A DNA stretch of 64,000 bases from Xenorhabdus beddingii (GCF_002127545.1 NZ_MUBK01000019.1:1-64000), one strand, 5' to 3'. Shown: positions 1-9,353, numbered from the stretch's first letter. The notes: generated by a model not told the origin, from the sequence alone. Numbers and translations: made by a program.

Positions 1-1
1 G

Positions 2-181
2 CTGCGTGCCAATCCGAAAGAACGCTTCCAGAGTTATGAGACGGCGATTAAATCCGGTGTGATGTGCCCGAATGAAGCCCGTGAACGGGAGGGATTATCC
101 CCCCGTGAGGGCGGTGATGAATTCAGTCAGGCATGGAAACAAACGGTGGAAATCAAGCAACAACCGGAGGGCAAGGCATGA
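2..181 (+). CDS. phage portal protein, C-terminal end only (cut by window start)
   Basis: An open frame enters from the left edge and ends with TGA at 179-181. The visible 59 residues contain RFQSYETAIKSG, then PNEAREREGL and EGGDEF. This resembles the C-terminal tail of HK97-type portal proteins, where a Y-x-A-I/G-I-x-x-G...N-E-x-R...L-P-P-x-x-G-G-D pattern is usual. The portal forms the ring through which DNA enters the capsid. The stop overlaps the next start (ATGA), so translation is probably coupled to the head-closure gene. Most of the protein lies outside the window, so the assignment rests on the tail and on the packaging genes that follow. Confidence 0.7.
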   Translation: MRANPKERFQSYETAIKSGVMCPNEAREREGLSPREGGDEFSQAWKQTVEIKQQPEGKA

Positions 182-516
182 GGGCAGGCAAATTACGGCA
201 TCGGGTGATGATTCAAAAGAATGAACCGACCCGTGGTGAATACGGCACGATGGTTAAGCATTGGGTGGACGTTGCCACCGTCTGGGCAGAAGTGAGATTT
301 ATCAGCGGTCGGGAACTGGTGGCCTCCGGACGGATGCTTTCCGAAGCCACAGTACGTATCTGGTTGCGCTACCGGAACGATATCACCACCACACACCGGA
401 TTATCTATCAGGGTGATAGTCCCCACAGTCAGGCTTTTGCCATCGTTGCCGTTATCCCCGATCCGAAACGGACTCACCTAGAGCTACTTTGCAAGGGAGG
501 CGTGAAATATGCCTGA
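178..516 (+). CDS. phage head closure / head-tail joining protein
   Basis: A 112-residue protein beginning MRAGKLRHRVMIQ, the typical opening of the phage head-tail joining family (HK97 gp10 / SPP1 gp16-like). These proteins form a ring under the connector that closes the filled head and receives the tail. The start at 178 is preferred over an in-frame ATG at 133 because it overlaps the portal stop as ATGA, sits just after a GGAGG-like site, and places the conserved opening at the N-terminus. The length matches the family (about 110 residues). The end overlaps the next gene by 8 nt, so the packaging genes form one tightly coupled operon. Confidence 0.75.
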   Translation: MRAGKLRHRVMIQKNEPTRGEYGTMVKHWVDVATVWAEVRFISGRELVASGRMLSEATVRIWLRYRNDITTTHRIIYQGDSPHSQAFAIVAVIPDPKRTHLELLCKGGVKYA

Positions 517-811
517 TATTGAAATCCCCCTGAGTGAAATCAAGCAGCATTGCCGGATAGATGAGGGCAATGATTTAGAGGATGCCCTGCTTCAAGGTTA
601 TGCTGATGCGGCATTGGAAGTCTGCCAGCAACATATTGGCAAGCGGTTTGATGCAGGCTTGACCTTTACCCCCGCCATTAAGGTGGGCTGTTTACTCTAT
701 ATCGGCTTGCTGTATGAGAACCGGACAATGGTGGCTGATAAGGAACTGAAAGAAATCCCGTTCACCATTAAATCATTGTGGTCTGTTTATCGTGATGTGG
801 GAGTGTATTGA
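509..811 (+). CDS. phage gp6-like head-tail connector
   Basis: A 100-residue protein with the gp6 connector pattern. A short N-terminal stretch (IEIPLSEIKQHCRID) is followed by helices containing EDALLQGYADAALEVCQQHIGK and a C-terminal GLLYENRTMV segment. In HK97-like phages gp6 forms the ring bound directly to the portal. The gene begins inside the end of the head-closure frame, and its stop overlaps the HNH start at 809-813 (TGATG). The order here is head closure before connector, opposite to HK97 itself, where gp6 precedes gp10. Family assignment is by pattern recognition only; the position between head closure and terminase genes supports it. Confidence 0.7.
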   Translation: MPDIEIPLSEIKQHCRIDEGNDLEDALLQGYADAALEVCQQHIGKRFDAGLTFTPAIKVGCLLYIGLLYENRTMVADKELKEIPFTIKSLWSVYRDVGVY

Positions 812-1248
812 TGCCGTGGCAACCGTTAAGACGCTGTAATTATCCGGGCTGTAATCAGCGGGTGAAGTCAGGACGCTGTGAGCAGCACAGACGAGAAATC
901 AGCCGACAACAGGATAAGCAACGCGGCACACGTACCGAGCGTGGCTACAGTAACCGATGGGGCAGATACAGGCTGAGGTATCTCAAAGCGAATCCGTTGT
1001 GTGTGCATTGTCTCAGGCAGAACAGCTACACACCCGCAACCATTGTGGATCACATTATCCCGATAGAGGGTGATAGTGATGTGTTGTTCTGGCCTGAATC
1101 CAACCATCAATCTTTATGCCACGCCTGCCATAACCGTAAGACCGTACAGACAGACCCGATCACCAAACAGAAGCGCAAGAACGGTGAGTATCGGAAGCAA
1201 GAAGCAGAAGCGGCAAGGTTGGTGAGTTGCGGAATAATAACCCAATGA
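811..1248 (+). CDS. HNH endonuclease of the phage packaging module
   Basis: A 145-residue protein with an N-terminal cysteine cluster (CNYPGC...CEQH) and an HNH core: VDHIIPI, then NHQSLCHACHNRKT. The paired cysteines probably bind structural zinc, and the DH and final N/H residues form the metal-dependent active site. HNH proteins next to the terminase assist cleavage of concatemeric DNA at cos sites in many HK97-like phages and in capsid-forming satellites. The ATG at 811 is used rather than the in-frame TTG at 808 because it overlaps the preceding stop. A 119-nt gap separates it from terS; about 30 nt before terS is a purine-rich AAGGAAAAC leader. Confidence 0.85.
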   Translation: MPWQPLRRCNYPGCNQRVKSGRCEQHRREISRQQDKQRGTRTERGYSNRWGRYRLRYLKANPLCVHCLRQNSYTPATIVDHIIPIEGDSDVLFWPESNHQSLCHACHNRKTVQTDPITKQKRKNGEYRKQEAEAARLVSCGIITQ

Positions 1249-1367
1249 AATAGGGGGGTGGGGGTAGCAAAAATGACAAATGCCCTGCTAAAAGGAACCG
1301 CCGCCTCCTCCAATTTTTATGCACGGCACTTTTTTTGAAAATAAAATCACAAGGAAAACAGAATATT

Positions 1368-1721
1368 ATGGCAAGAGCACCCAAACCCCCGATGTATCTG
1401 AATGAGATTGCCGCCAGCCAGTGGAAAGCCAAGGCAAAAACCTTAAGCGAACGGGAAGATCTGACCGCCGCCGACTGGAACAACTTAGAGCTGTATTGTG
1501 TCAACTATGCCATTTACCGAAAGGCGGTGGCAGACCTTGATATGCGGGGCTTTAGCATCGTCAACAGTCAGGGCAGTGAAAGCCGAAATCCGTCACTGAG
1601 CGCCAAAGCCGATGCCGAAAAAATCATGATAAAAATGTCCTCGTTATTGGGTTTTGACCCCGTCTCACGGCGCAAAAATCCGGTAGAGACCGAGGAAGAG
1701 GACGAGTTAGACCGCTTATGA
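1368..1721 (+). CDS. terminase small subunit, P27 family
   Basis: A 117-residue protein opening MARAPKPPMYLNEIAASQWKA, then a helical region (LTAADWNNLELYCVNYAIYRKA) and ending in an acidic tail (ETEEEDELDRL). This layout is typical of P27-family small terminases, which recognise the packaging start site and hand DNA to TerL. The ATG at 1368, with AAGGAAAAC about 8 nt upstream, is chosen over an upstream ATG at 1335 that would add eleven lysine-rich residues without a good ribosome site. The stop overlaps the terL start (ATGA at 1718-1721), a common arrangement for terS-terL pairs. Confidence 0.8.
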   Translation: MARAPKPPMYLNEIAASQWKAKAKTLSEREDLTAADWNNLELYCVNYAIYRKAVADLDMRGFSIVNSQGSESRNPSLSAKADAEKIMIKMSSLLGFDPVSRRKNPVETEEEDELDRL

Positions 1722-3379
1722 ATGCATGGGAGCAGTACGCTTTTGATATCGAAAACGGCACCATTCCGGCCTGTAAACGGGTAAAACAGGCGGTAAAACG
1801 CTACCTTAACGATCTGAATAACCCGCTTTATGTGTTTGATTCGGAGGTGGTGACACGATTTATTGCGTTTTCCCGTCACTGTCCACATGTCAAAGGGCAC
1901 CTACGCGGCAAACCTATAGTCTTGGAACCGTGGCAGCAGTTCGCCTTTGCGAATCTGTTTGGCTTCAAAGTCAAAACAACCGGACGCCGAAAATACCGCA
2001 GTGCCTACATTCAGGTGCCACGCAAAAATGCCAAGTCCACCGTGGCCGCGATACTGGCGAACTGGTTCCTTGTGATGGAGAACGGGCAGCAGGATATCTA
2101 CACCGCCGCCGTGAGCCGTGATCAGGCGCGTATTGTATTTGATGATGCCCGTCAGATGTGTCTGCTTTCCAAGCCACTCAAAAAGCGGGTCGCTATCCAG
2201 CAACACAAAGTGACCTATCCAAAGAGTAACAGCCTGTTAAAGCCACTGGCCGCCAAAGCCGCCACGATTGAGGGGACTAACCCCAGTCTGGCGATTGTCG
2301 ATGAGTACCATTTACACCCGGATAATGCCGTGTACTCTGCTCTTGAACTGGGCATGGGCGCACGTCCCGAAGGCATATTGTTTGCCATCACCACAGCGGG
2401 CAGTAACGTGATCTCCGCCTGTAAACAGCACTATGATTATTGTTGCCAGATACTGGAGGGCGAAGAGCAAAATGAATCGCTGTTTGCCCTGATCTACGAA
2501 CTGGACGACGAGCACGAGATTGATGATGAGCAGCTTTGGATAAAGGCCAATCCAAACCTGAATATATCGGTAGACAGCGCCGCCTTGCATGACACTATCC
2601 AGAAAGCGCGCGGTATTCCCTCGCAGTGGACAGAAATGCTTACCAAACGCTTTAATATCTGGTGCCAGGGCGAAACGCCGTGGATGGGTGACGGCGCATG
2701 GAAAGCCTGCCAGACAGAATACGATGAAAACGACCTCAAAGGGCTGGAGTGTTACGCCGGACTGGATTTATCCTCAACGGGCGATATCACCAGCATTTGT
2801 TACACATTCCCAGTGGATAATGAGCTATTACTACTGACCCGCCATTACCTGCCGGAAGCCCAGTTACAGAACCCTGCCAACAAGAATCGGGCAGTGTATC
2901 GTCAATGGGCACAATCGGGTTGGATACGCACCACAACAGGCGATTGCATTGATTATGACCGTATCCGTGATGACATTCTTAACGACAGCCAGCACTTTGA
3001 TATCAAACTGGTGGGCTTCGACACATGGAACGCCACGCACCTACGCACCCAACTACAGGGCGCAGGGCTGGATGTTGAGCCATTCCCGCAAACCTATATG
3101 CGTTTTAGCCCGGTGGCGAAATCGGCCGAGGTGTTCGTTAACCGCAAGATTATTCGTCACAATAGCGATCCGGTTCTCGCATGGGCAATGTCCAATGTGG
3201 TGATGGAAACCGATGCGAACGCCAATATCAAGCCGAACAAGAAGAAATCGGCGAACAAAATAGACCCTGCGATTGCGTTTTTGATGAGTTTTGGCACATG
3301 GCAAGTAGAGCATGAAGATTTTGCTTTCAACCTCAATGATGAACAGAAACGGAGGCTGGATAACTTTGATGGAATTTAG
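1718..3379 (+). CDS. terminase large subunit (packaging ATPase/nuclease)
   Basis: A 553-residue large terminase of the HK97/P27-associated type. The N-terminal ATPase has a deviant Walker A (PRKNAKST, residues about 101-108), a Walker B with catalytic acid (LAIVDEYHLH, about 191-200) and a following ITTAGS coupling motif. The C-terminal RNase H-like nuclease begins around residue 345 (YAGLDLSSTGDIT). It cuts and pumps DNA into the prohead. It is the last recognisable gene of the element: no portal, tail, lysis or integrase gene follows on the right. In ordinary HK97-like prophages terL comes before portal and capsid; here it comes after portal and connector genes. It appears intact, so the module could still package DNA. 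Confidence 0.92.
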   Translation: MNAWEQYAFDIENGTIPACKRVKQAVKRYLNDLNNPLYVFDSEVVTRFIAFSRHCPHVKGHLRGKPIVLEPWQQFAFANLFGFKVKTTGRRKYRSAYIQVPRKNAKSTVAAILANWFLVMENGQQDIYTAAVSRDQARIVFDDARQMCLLSKPLKKRVAIQQHKVTYPKSNSLLKPLAAKAATIEGTNPSLAIVDEYHLHPDNAVYSALELGMGARPEGILFAITTAGSNVISACKQHYDYCCQILEGEEQNESLFALIYELDDEHEIDDEQLWIKANPNLNISVDSAALHDTIQKARGIPSQWTEMLTKRFNIWCQGETPWMGDGAWKACQTEYDENDLKGLECYAGLDLSSTGDITSICYTFPVDNELLLLTRHYLPEAQLQNPANKNRAVYRQWAQSGWIRTTTGDCIDYDRIRDDILNDSQHFDIKLVGFDTWNATHLRTQLQGAGLDVEPFPQTYMRFSPVAKSAEVFVNRKIIRHNSDPVLAWAMSNVVMETDANANIKPNKKKSANKIDPAIAFLMSFGTWQVEHEDFAFNLNDEQKRRLDNFDGI

Positions 3380-4140
3380 GTAGTTAATTGATTTTTTAAT
3401 ACTTATATAGTATGGAAATTAAATGCTCAGAAGGTTAAATATCACACTTTTTTGGATTAGTCGCTACTTTATTTGGCAATGTTCTGTATAGCTCTGGAGC
3501 AGCACAGTGTGGTGGTTATTATGCAATCATAGTCATGACTCGCACTTTATGAACTATTTTCTGCATCAGATATCACTCTGGGTAAAAGATTAACGTTATG
3601 TTCGGCATTACTCAGTCCAGCTGAGAGTTATGCTTGGTCTGGAGAATGCCCAGATCACACAATCCGGATTTAGTCCTCTTAAAGCAATCTACTAATATTT
3701 CGATGTTTTAAAACACTTAACAATAATGAGTAAGATTAGATTATAGCAATTGAAAGTTTGCTCCCCATCCCCTGAATCACCTACACTCCACTTTCACTTC
3801 ATTTTATGTACAAGAGAAATAATAACTTTTCATAATAATGAGACACTTTGACTAGGAAACCTATTTAGGCCGAAACCGTACAGTTACTGGGTTGAGAGGA
3901 CATAAATAGTAAAAAACAAAAACATTTTAGCATTGTTTTGCATCAAAAGTGATATATAATTACTGCGAGATAAAAATGATCTTTCTCACTTGACTTTTAA
4001 ATACAAAACATAGTTATTAAAATAAAGTGTAGAATTTCATGAAAATAATAAAAGGCAAAATAAATAATGATATATTGTTTTTTATTTTTTAATAAAAACC
4101 TAAAAATTAATATTTTATAACGCAATGGAATTTGATTAAA
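3380..4140 (+). other. AT-rich gap after the phage module
   Basis: No gene is convincing in these 760 bases. A 34-residue open stretch around 3446-3550 (contains FFGLVATLFGNVLYSSGA) has a coding-like composition but no start and ends in TGA, so it may be a gene remnant. Base composition falls sharply after about 3700. The right attachment site of the upstream element should lie here if the element ends after terL, but its left partner is outside the window and no tRNA is visible. A promoter for the following membrane protein is expected within the last 150 bases. Confidence 0.4.
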
Positions 4141-5937
4141 ATGACTATAATACTAAATTTTTTGAGAATGATTAGAATCAACTTAAGAAGGAAAACATCT
4201 TATTTAGATTTTTGTTTTATTTTTCTATGTATTTGGACATTAACTTCCGTTGGTTCGGAAGCACAATATTATTTATTCAAATTTATTAGTAGCGATAGCT
4301 CAACACTTTATGGTAGCGCGTTTGAAGATGCTATAGCAAAAATACCGACGCTCAATCAATATATATTGAAAACATATTCATTGGCAAATAATTATAATTA
4401 TGTAGCTGTGTTTTTTATAGTCCTGTCCTCTTTGTTTTTTCAGTCAACAGTCCAAATATTTGTTGTTTGTATAATTAGTTCTGTTTTTATGCTGACAGCT
4501 ACAGATATAACTTTCCTTCTTGTAAATAATGCATTATCAATTAAATCTATAGTTGAATGTATAATTGCGAACACAATTGGATCACCAATTATTTCCACTT
4601 TTGTTATTTTTCTATTTTATATTAAGCGTGTTTTTTTAAATTTAAACAACGTAAGTATCATTTTTCGCCATGTGGCGAGTTATATTTGCTATATATTAAC
4701 TTGCTTTGTTATATTGACAGTTAGTTATTATGTGATTTGCTTTTTTTATAGACCTACAAATGTTGATTTCTCTGTGTCAACTTCACAATATTTTTCTGGT
4801 AGCTACTTCATAGATAAAAAAAATATTCAAACTGACATTAATAAAACCAATAGAAATAAAGAATTTTTTTCAATGCTAGGCAGTCCTATAAAAATAAAAA
4901 AAGAGATCCAGGTTTATGGGGATATTGGAATGATTCAATCTCGTTTTAAAAAAGATGAATCATACAAAGTTAGGATTTATTTTCTTCTTAATTGTTTTGA
5001 TGGTCTAAATAGTAATGTTTCGCATTCTAATCCATTGATTTTTAATGATGTGAAGAACTTTACTCTCAAATATTCAGAATCTTTTTCTACTGTTCATATA
5101 AATGACAACTCTGGGTATATTAAAAGCACTGATGAGATTGTTAATATGTTTTCCGTAAATAATAATAAAAAGAATGGATATAACATTAATAAGACTAATG
5201 ATGGTACTCTTTCATATTTCCCATCAGACTCTGAAGCAAGCCTATATATTACCATTCCAGTTGTTGAATATAATAAAAATCAAATCAAGAAAAATACTAA
5301 TTTTACATTATTTATTAATGGCATCCAAAAAACCTTAAATATTGAAACAGAAAGACTACGTTCAAGCAAAAAAAACATCCCTATAGAATGTAAAATTGCA
5401 TCTTTAGATAGTTTAAATAACCAGTTGGACTTAAAAGTAAATGATGCAATTTACATTGGCCTTCTTATCAAGATAGAACCTGATGCTAAAAATGAGTTTT
5501 ATACACCTATCAATGATGATAGCAGTCGTATTGAAATAAAAGGTAAATTATTACATATCTTAAGTAAAGATATAATGGAACATGATTTATTTAGTGAATA
5601 TTTTAAGAATGGATATATAAGTGGAATCCTTCTTCATAATTTTGATAAGTTATCCTTGAATGGGAAGAGTATAGAATCAAATGAAATGGATAACTTGATG
5701 ATAATGGGGAGTAATATTTATGCTAGCACATCATCAAATAATAACTTAGTTGTGGCCGGCAAGGCTAATCTATTTTATAGGAATAGACTCCGTGAAAATA
5801 AAACATTATGGGAATCTTCTAGTGATAACACTCTTATATTGGGTGGAATTGGTGCTTTATTTTTAAGTTTACTAGCGTGGGGGATAAAAAAAGTAATATC
5901 TACGCTTCGTAAGGACGAAAATATCAATTTATTCTAA
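4141..5937 (+). CDS. membrane protein of unknown function
   Basis: A 598-residue protein I do not recognise. Hydrophobic segments lie near residues 20-40, 80-125 (probably two), 132-160 and 170-200. A long hydrophilic, Asn/Lys/Ser-rich region of about 350 residues follows, then a single C-terminal segment (LILGGIGALFLSLLAWG) and a short basic tail. The layout suggests a bundle of inner-membrane helices with a large soluble domain held between two membrane anchors. Base composition is far more AT-rich than neighbouring core genes, and it stands alone between a phage-like element and a structured RNA, so recent transfer is likely. The ATG at 4141 is chosen; an in-frame TTG at 4132 is possible. 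No SD is strong. Confidence 0.6.
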   Translation: MTIILNFLRMIRINLRRKTSYLDFCFIFLCIWTLTSVGSEAQYYLFKFISSDSSTLYGSAFEDAIAKIPTLNQYILKTYSLANNYNYVAVFFIVLSSLFFQSTVQIFVVCIISSVFMLTATDITFLLVNNALSIKSIVECIIANTIGSPIISTFVIFLFYIKRVFLNLNNVSIIFRHVASYICYILTCFVILTVSYYVICFFYRPTNVDFSVSTSQYFSGSYFIDKKNIQTDINKTNRNKEFFSMLGSPIKIKKEIQVYGDIGMIQSRFKKDESYKVRIYFLLNCFDGLNSNVSHSNPLIFNDVKNFTLKYSESFSTVHINDNSGYIKSTDEIVNMFSVNNNKKNGYNINKTNDGTLSYFPSDSEASLYITIPVVEYNKNQIKKNTNFTLFINGIQKTLNIETERLRSSKKNIPIECKIASLDSLNNQLDLKVNDAIYIGLLIKIEPDAKNEFYTPINDDSSRIEIKGKLLHILSKDIMEHDLFSEYFKNGYISGILLHNFDKLSLNGKSIESNEMDNLMIMGSNIYASTSSNNNLVVAGKANLFYRNRLRENKTLWESSSDNTLILGGIGALFLSLLAWGIKKVISTLRKDENINLF

Positions 5938-6198
5938 ATCGAATAGGATGCGGGATTACTCCCGTCGTCCTCTCATACAACTTTAATACAGTTTCGTGAA
6001 ACTGTCAGTATTGCTGCGTCATATCAAGCCATATGAATCGCTATTAGTTCAACAGACACATTTTTACTGTTCTAGGCAGGACATGCTGCATAAGTGCGAC
6101 CAGTTCTATATCTGGCACAAAGCCAACTGTCATATTTGCTTGAACTCAGAGTAGCAAGGGTATCAGATCTCATCTGGACAGCATATAACGTAAAAAGT
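5938..6198 (+). other. intergenic region with two small inverted repeats
   Basis: No coding region is supported. Two short hairpins follow the membrane-protein gene: CGGGA/TCCCG at 5951-5964 and a perfect 8-bp pair ACAGTTTC/GAAACTGT with a 2-nt loop at 5988-6005. Neither is followed by a run of T, so neither is a convincing terminator. If the structured RNA at 6199 is an omega-type RNA, bases immediately before it would be its guide or its insertion flank. Confidence 0.35.
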
Positions 6199-6428
6199 TA
6201 AGCGTTTATACTGGTTCGCTTATTGAGTCCGATAAACCAATCAGTTAAAGTAGCTCCGCCACTGGCAAAATCCAGTGGTCAGGGCTTCGCATCCCTGAGC
6301 TAAGAACACTGGTAGGATGTTTCTACCAGTGACCTCGTTCACCCTTTCAATGGTGATTCAGGCAGGGGAGGCTTCGGCCTCACCGGAATCTTAGCCCGGT
6401 AATGCGAACCTTGCTTGAATCGCCACCA
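6199..6428 (+). ncRNA. highly structured RNA candidate, HEARO/omega-RNA-like
   Basis: Seen on the plus strand: hairpin TAAGCG/CGCTTA (6199-6204 with 6217-6222). Then comes a three-way junction closed by TAGCTC/GAGCTA (6251-6256 with 6297-6302) holding CCACTGG/CCAGTGG (6259-6278) and CAGGG/CCCTG (6280-6297). Next are a perfect 9-bp hairpin (6307-6331) and a 17-bp stem (6351-6367 with 6409-6425). That stem encloses GAGGC-UUCG-GCCTC (6368-6381) and ACCGG/CCGGT (6382-6400). Three positions of the long stem are G-U pairs on this strand only, so the plus strand is the RNA. Loop bases CTTAGC (6390-6395) complement GCTAAG (6299-6304), allowing a pseudoknot that competes with the junction stem. Size and form resemble the HEARO (IscB-associated omega) RNAs, but no HNH gene follows. 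The class is inference. Confidence 0.55.
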
Positions 6429-6462
6429 TCAATTTTCTCAATTAATGGAAGGGGTAGCAGGA

Positions 6463-6720
6463 ATGAATAACGTTAGAAATGACTGGCATCAAGCCGACAT
6501 TATTGCTGCATTACGTAAGCGTGGTACTACCTTAGCGGCTGTCTCCCGTGAAGCGGGACTTAGCTCATCAACATTAGCAAATACTCTCAGTCGGCCTTGG
6601 CCTAAAGGCGAATGGATAATTGCTAATTATCTCAAAATACATCCCTCTGAAATCTGGCCTAGTCGCTATTTTGATATGAACGGTCAACTCATTGAGCGTA
6701 AGGCTCGCAATAAGTCGTAA
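6463..6720 (+). CDS. nlp: Ner/Nlp (SfsB)-like winged-helix DNA-binding protein
   Basis: An 85-residue protein aligned from its first residues with E. coli Nlp/SfsB and phage Mu Ner: DWHQADIIAALRKRGTTLAA, then LSSSTLANTLSRPWPKGE and IWPSRY. These proteins bind DNA through a small helix-turn-helix fold; Ner represses phage early transcription and Nlp influences maltose/sugar genes. The ATG at 6463 is chosen because it puts the conserved DWHxADI motif at the family position, with AGCAGGA just upstream. Upstream TTG (6415) and ATG (6445) are in frame, but the TTG would start inside the structured RNA. It starts 35 nt after that RNA, so it could be translated from the same transcript. A phage origin is possible. 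Confidence 0.85.
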   Translation: MNNVRNDWHQADIIAALRKRGTTLAAVSREAGLSSSTLANTLSRPWPKGEWIIANYLKIHPSEIWPSRYFDMNGQLIERKARNKS

Positions 6721-7962
<1,242 letters not shown>

Positions 7963-7969
7963 TAATTCA

Positions 7970-8006
7970 AAACAGGAATATATAAATCACTTCTGTATTC
8001 CTGTTT
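7970..8006 (+). terminator. hairpin after hemF
   Basis: An 11-bp inverted repeat, AAACAGGAATA/TATTCCTGTTT, with a 15-nt AT-rich loop begins 7 nt after the hemF stop. The 3' arm ends in TTT. It is a plausible terminator, though the T-run is short. Confidence 0.5.
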
Positions 8007-8222
8007 ACCTATTGCTAAAACCCTCATTTGCTAACATCCTCATTTGCAAAAAATCAGATAAATATCAGAACACTGATAAAATCATTGATTGTTTTTCATT
8101 GGTAATACCCTGCCATAAAAAATCAACATTCCCCCTAATGACTCCCCCTTTAATTAAAGCTAGTATTCAATCCGGGCCCGAAAAAATAAACACAACATCT
8201 AACAAAAAAATGGGGTATTATC

Positions 8223-9284
8223 ATGAACAATAATCAAATTAATAAATATAGTCTAATTCCTCCATTTGTTTTGGAGCAAATATCAGACGATTATGATGAA
8301 TGCACTAACCAATATGTGGCAAAAACATTGGATCATGTTTATCATTTAATGAGCTACCCCATTGAGGAAAATATTCTTCATCAGGAAGATGAAATAGGCG
8401 CAGATGATAAATTATATCGCTCAATTTATGATGCTAAAAACCAAGAACAGTTTCCAGGAGAGAAATTGTCTCGAAGTGAAGGCATGTCTGAAGACGCTGA
8501 TATTGCTGTTAATGAAGCCTATGAACATCTCGGAAAGACTTATGAATTCTATAAAAATATTTTTGGCCGTCATTCGATGGATAACAAGGGGCTAAAATTA
8601 ATCGCCACTGTACATTATGGTGACAACTATTTGAATGCATTTTGGTCTAAAAGACAAATGATATTTGGTGATGGAGATGGAAAGTTTTTCAACCGCTTTA
8701 CTTCTGCCATTGATATCATAGCTCATGAGTTAACTCATGGTGTCATTGAAAGTGAAGCTGATCTTTATTATCTCTACCAATCTGGTGCACTCAATGAATC
8801 CATCGCTGATGTGTTTGGTATTATGGTAAAACAATATGCCAATAATCAAAAAGCCAGTGAATCCGATTGGTTGTTAGGGCAAGGTTTATTAGGTCCCAAA
8901 TTTAATCCGGAGAATAAGCCTGATATTGCCTTACGCAGTTTCATTCATCCAGGAAAAGCCTTTTCCGGAGATAAGCAAGTTGGGCATATGGATCAATATG
9001 AAGAACTTCCTTTCACCATAGACAATGGAGGGGTTCATATATATTCCGGCATTCCCAACAGAGCATTTTATCTGGTAGCGATAGCATTGGGAGGATATAG
9101 CTGGGAGCGGGCGGGGAAAATATGGTACGAAACGTTATTGGACGAACACTTATATGCAGATGCAAATTTTGATGATTTCGCCAAACTGACCGTTGCAAAT
9201 GCTGAAAAATTGTTCAATAAGGAAATTTCGAACATTGTAAGTCATTGTTGGAAAGAAGTTGGCATCCTTCTTTCCAAGGATTAA
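8223..9284 (+). CDS. protealysin-like M4 zinc metalloprotease, copy 1
   Basis: A 353-residue thermolysin-family peptidase of the short-propeptide (protealysin) type. The N-terminal 50 residues carry the IPPFVLEQI propeptide motif; there is no signal peptide. The catalytic domain has HELTH (168-172) with E169 as general base, the third zinc ligand E192 in GALNESIADVFG, and the catalytic histidine H272 in NGGVHIYSGIPN. Relatives include protealysin of Serratia and PrtS-type proteases of Photorhabdus and Xenorhabdus, which act on host proteins. It is the first of two intact tandem paralogs, with a third unit reduced to the propeptide. All three share a GGGGTATTAT-like leader before the start, suggesting duplication of whole units. 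No emfourin-type inhibitor gene is visible. Confidence 0.93.
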   Translation: MNNNQINKYSLIPPFVLEQISDDYDECTNQYVAKTLDHVYHLMSYPIEENILHQEDEIGADDKLYRSIYDAKNQEQFPGEKLSRSEGMSEDADIAVNEAYEHLGKTYEFYKNIFGRHSMDNKGLKLIATVHYGDNYLNAFWSKRQMIFGDGDGKFFNRFTSAIDIIAHELTHGVIESEADLYYLYQSGALNESIADVFGIMVKQYANNQKASESDWLLGQGLLGPKFNPENKPDIALRSFIHPGKAFSGDKQVGHMDQYEELPFTIDNGGVHIYSGIPNRAFYLVAIALGGYSWERAGKIWYETLLDEHLYADANFDDFAKLTVANAEKLFNKEISNIVSHCWKEVGILLSKD

Positions 9285-9353
9285 TTAAACCAATATTAAT
9301 ACACTATTAATTGATGTTAAAAATAGTAACATATAGATAAACCTAAAAAAAAC

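Noticed and set aside
133-177. Upstream ATG extending the head-closure protein
   Set aside because: The ATG at 178 overlaps the portal stop, has a better ribosome site and begins with the family's conserved opening.
6199-6428. tRNA or tmRNA gene
   Set aside because: No T-loop or CCA-type acceptor arrangement; helices do not fit a cloverleaf.
6199-6428. IS200/IS605 tnpB omega-RNA end
   Set aside because: No tnpB coding remnant could be read upstream in any frame, so an IscB-type (HEARO) RNA was kept as the better analogy.
8012-8233. 73-residue open frame before protease copy 1
   Set aside because: No recognisable domain, overlaps the protease start, and lies in the hemF terminator/leader region.
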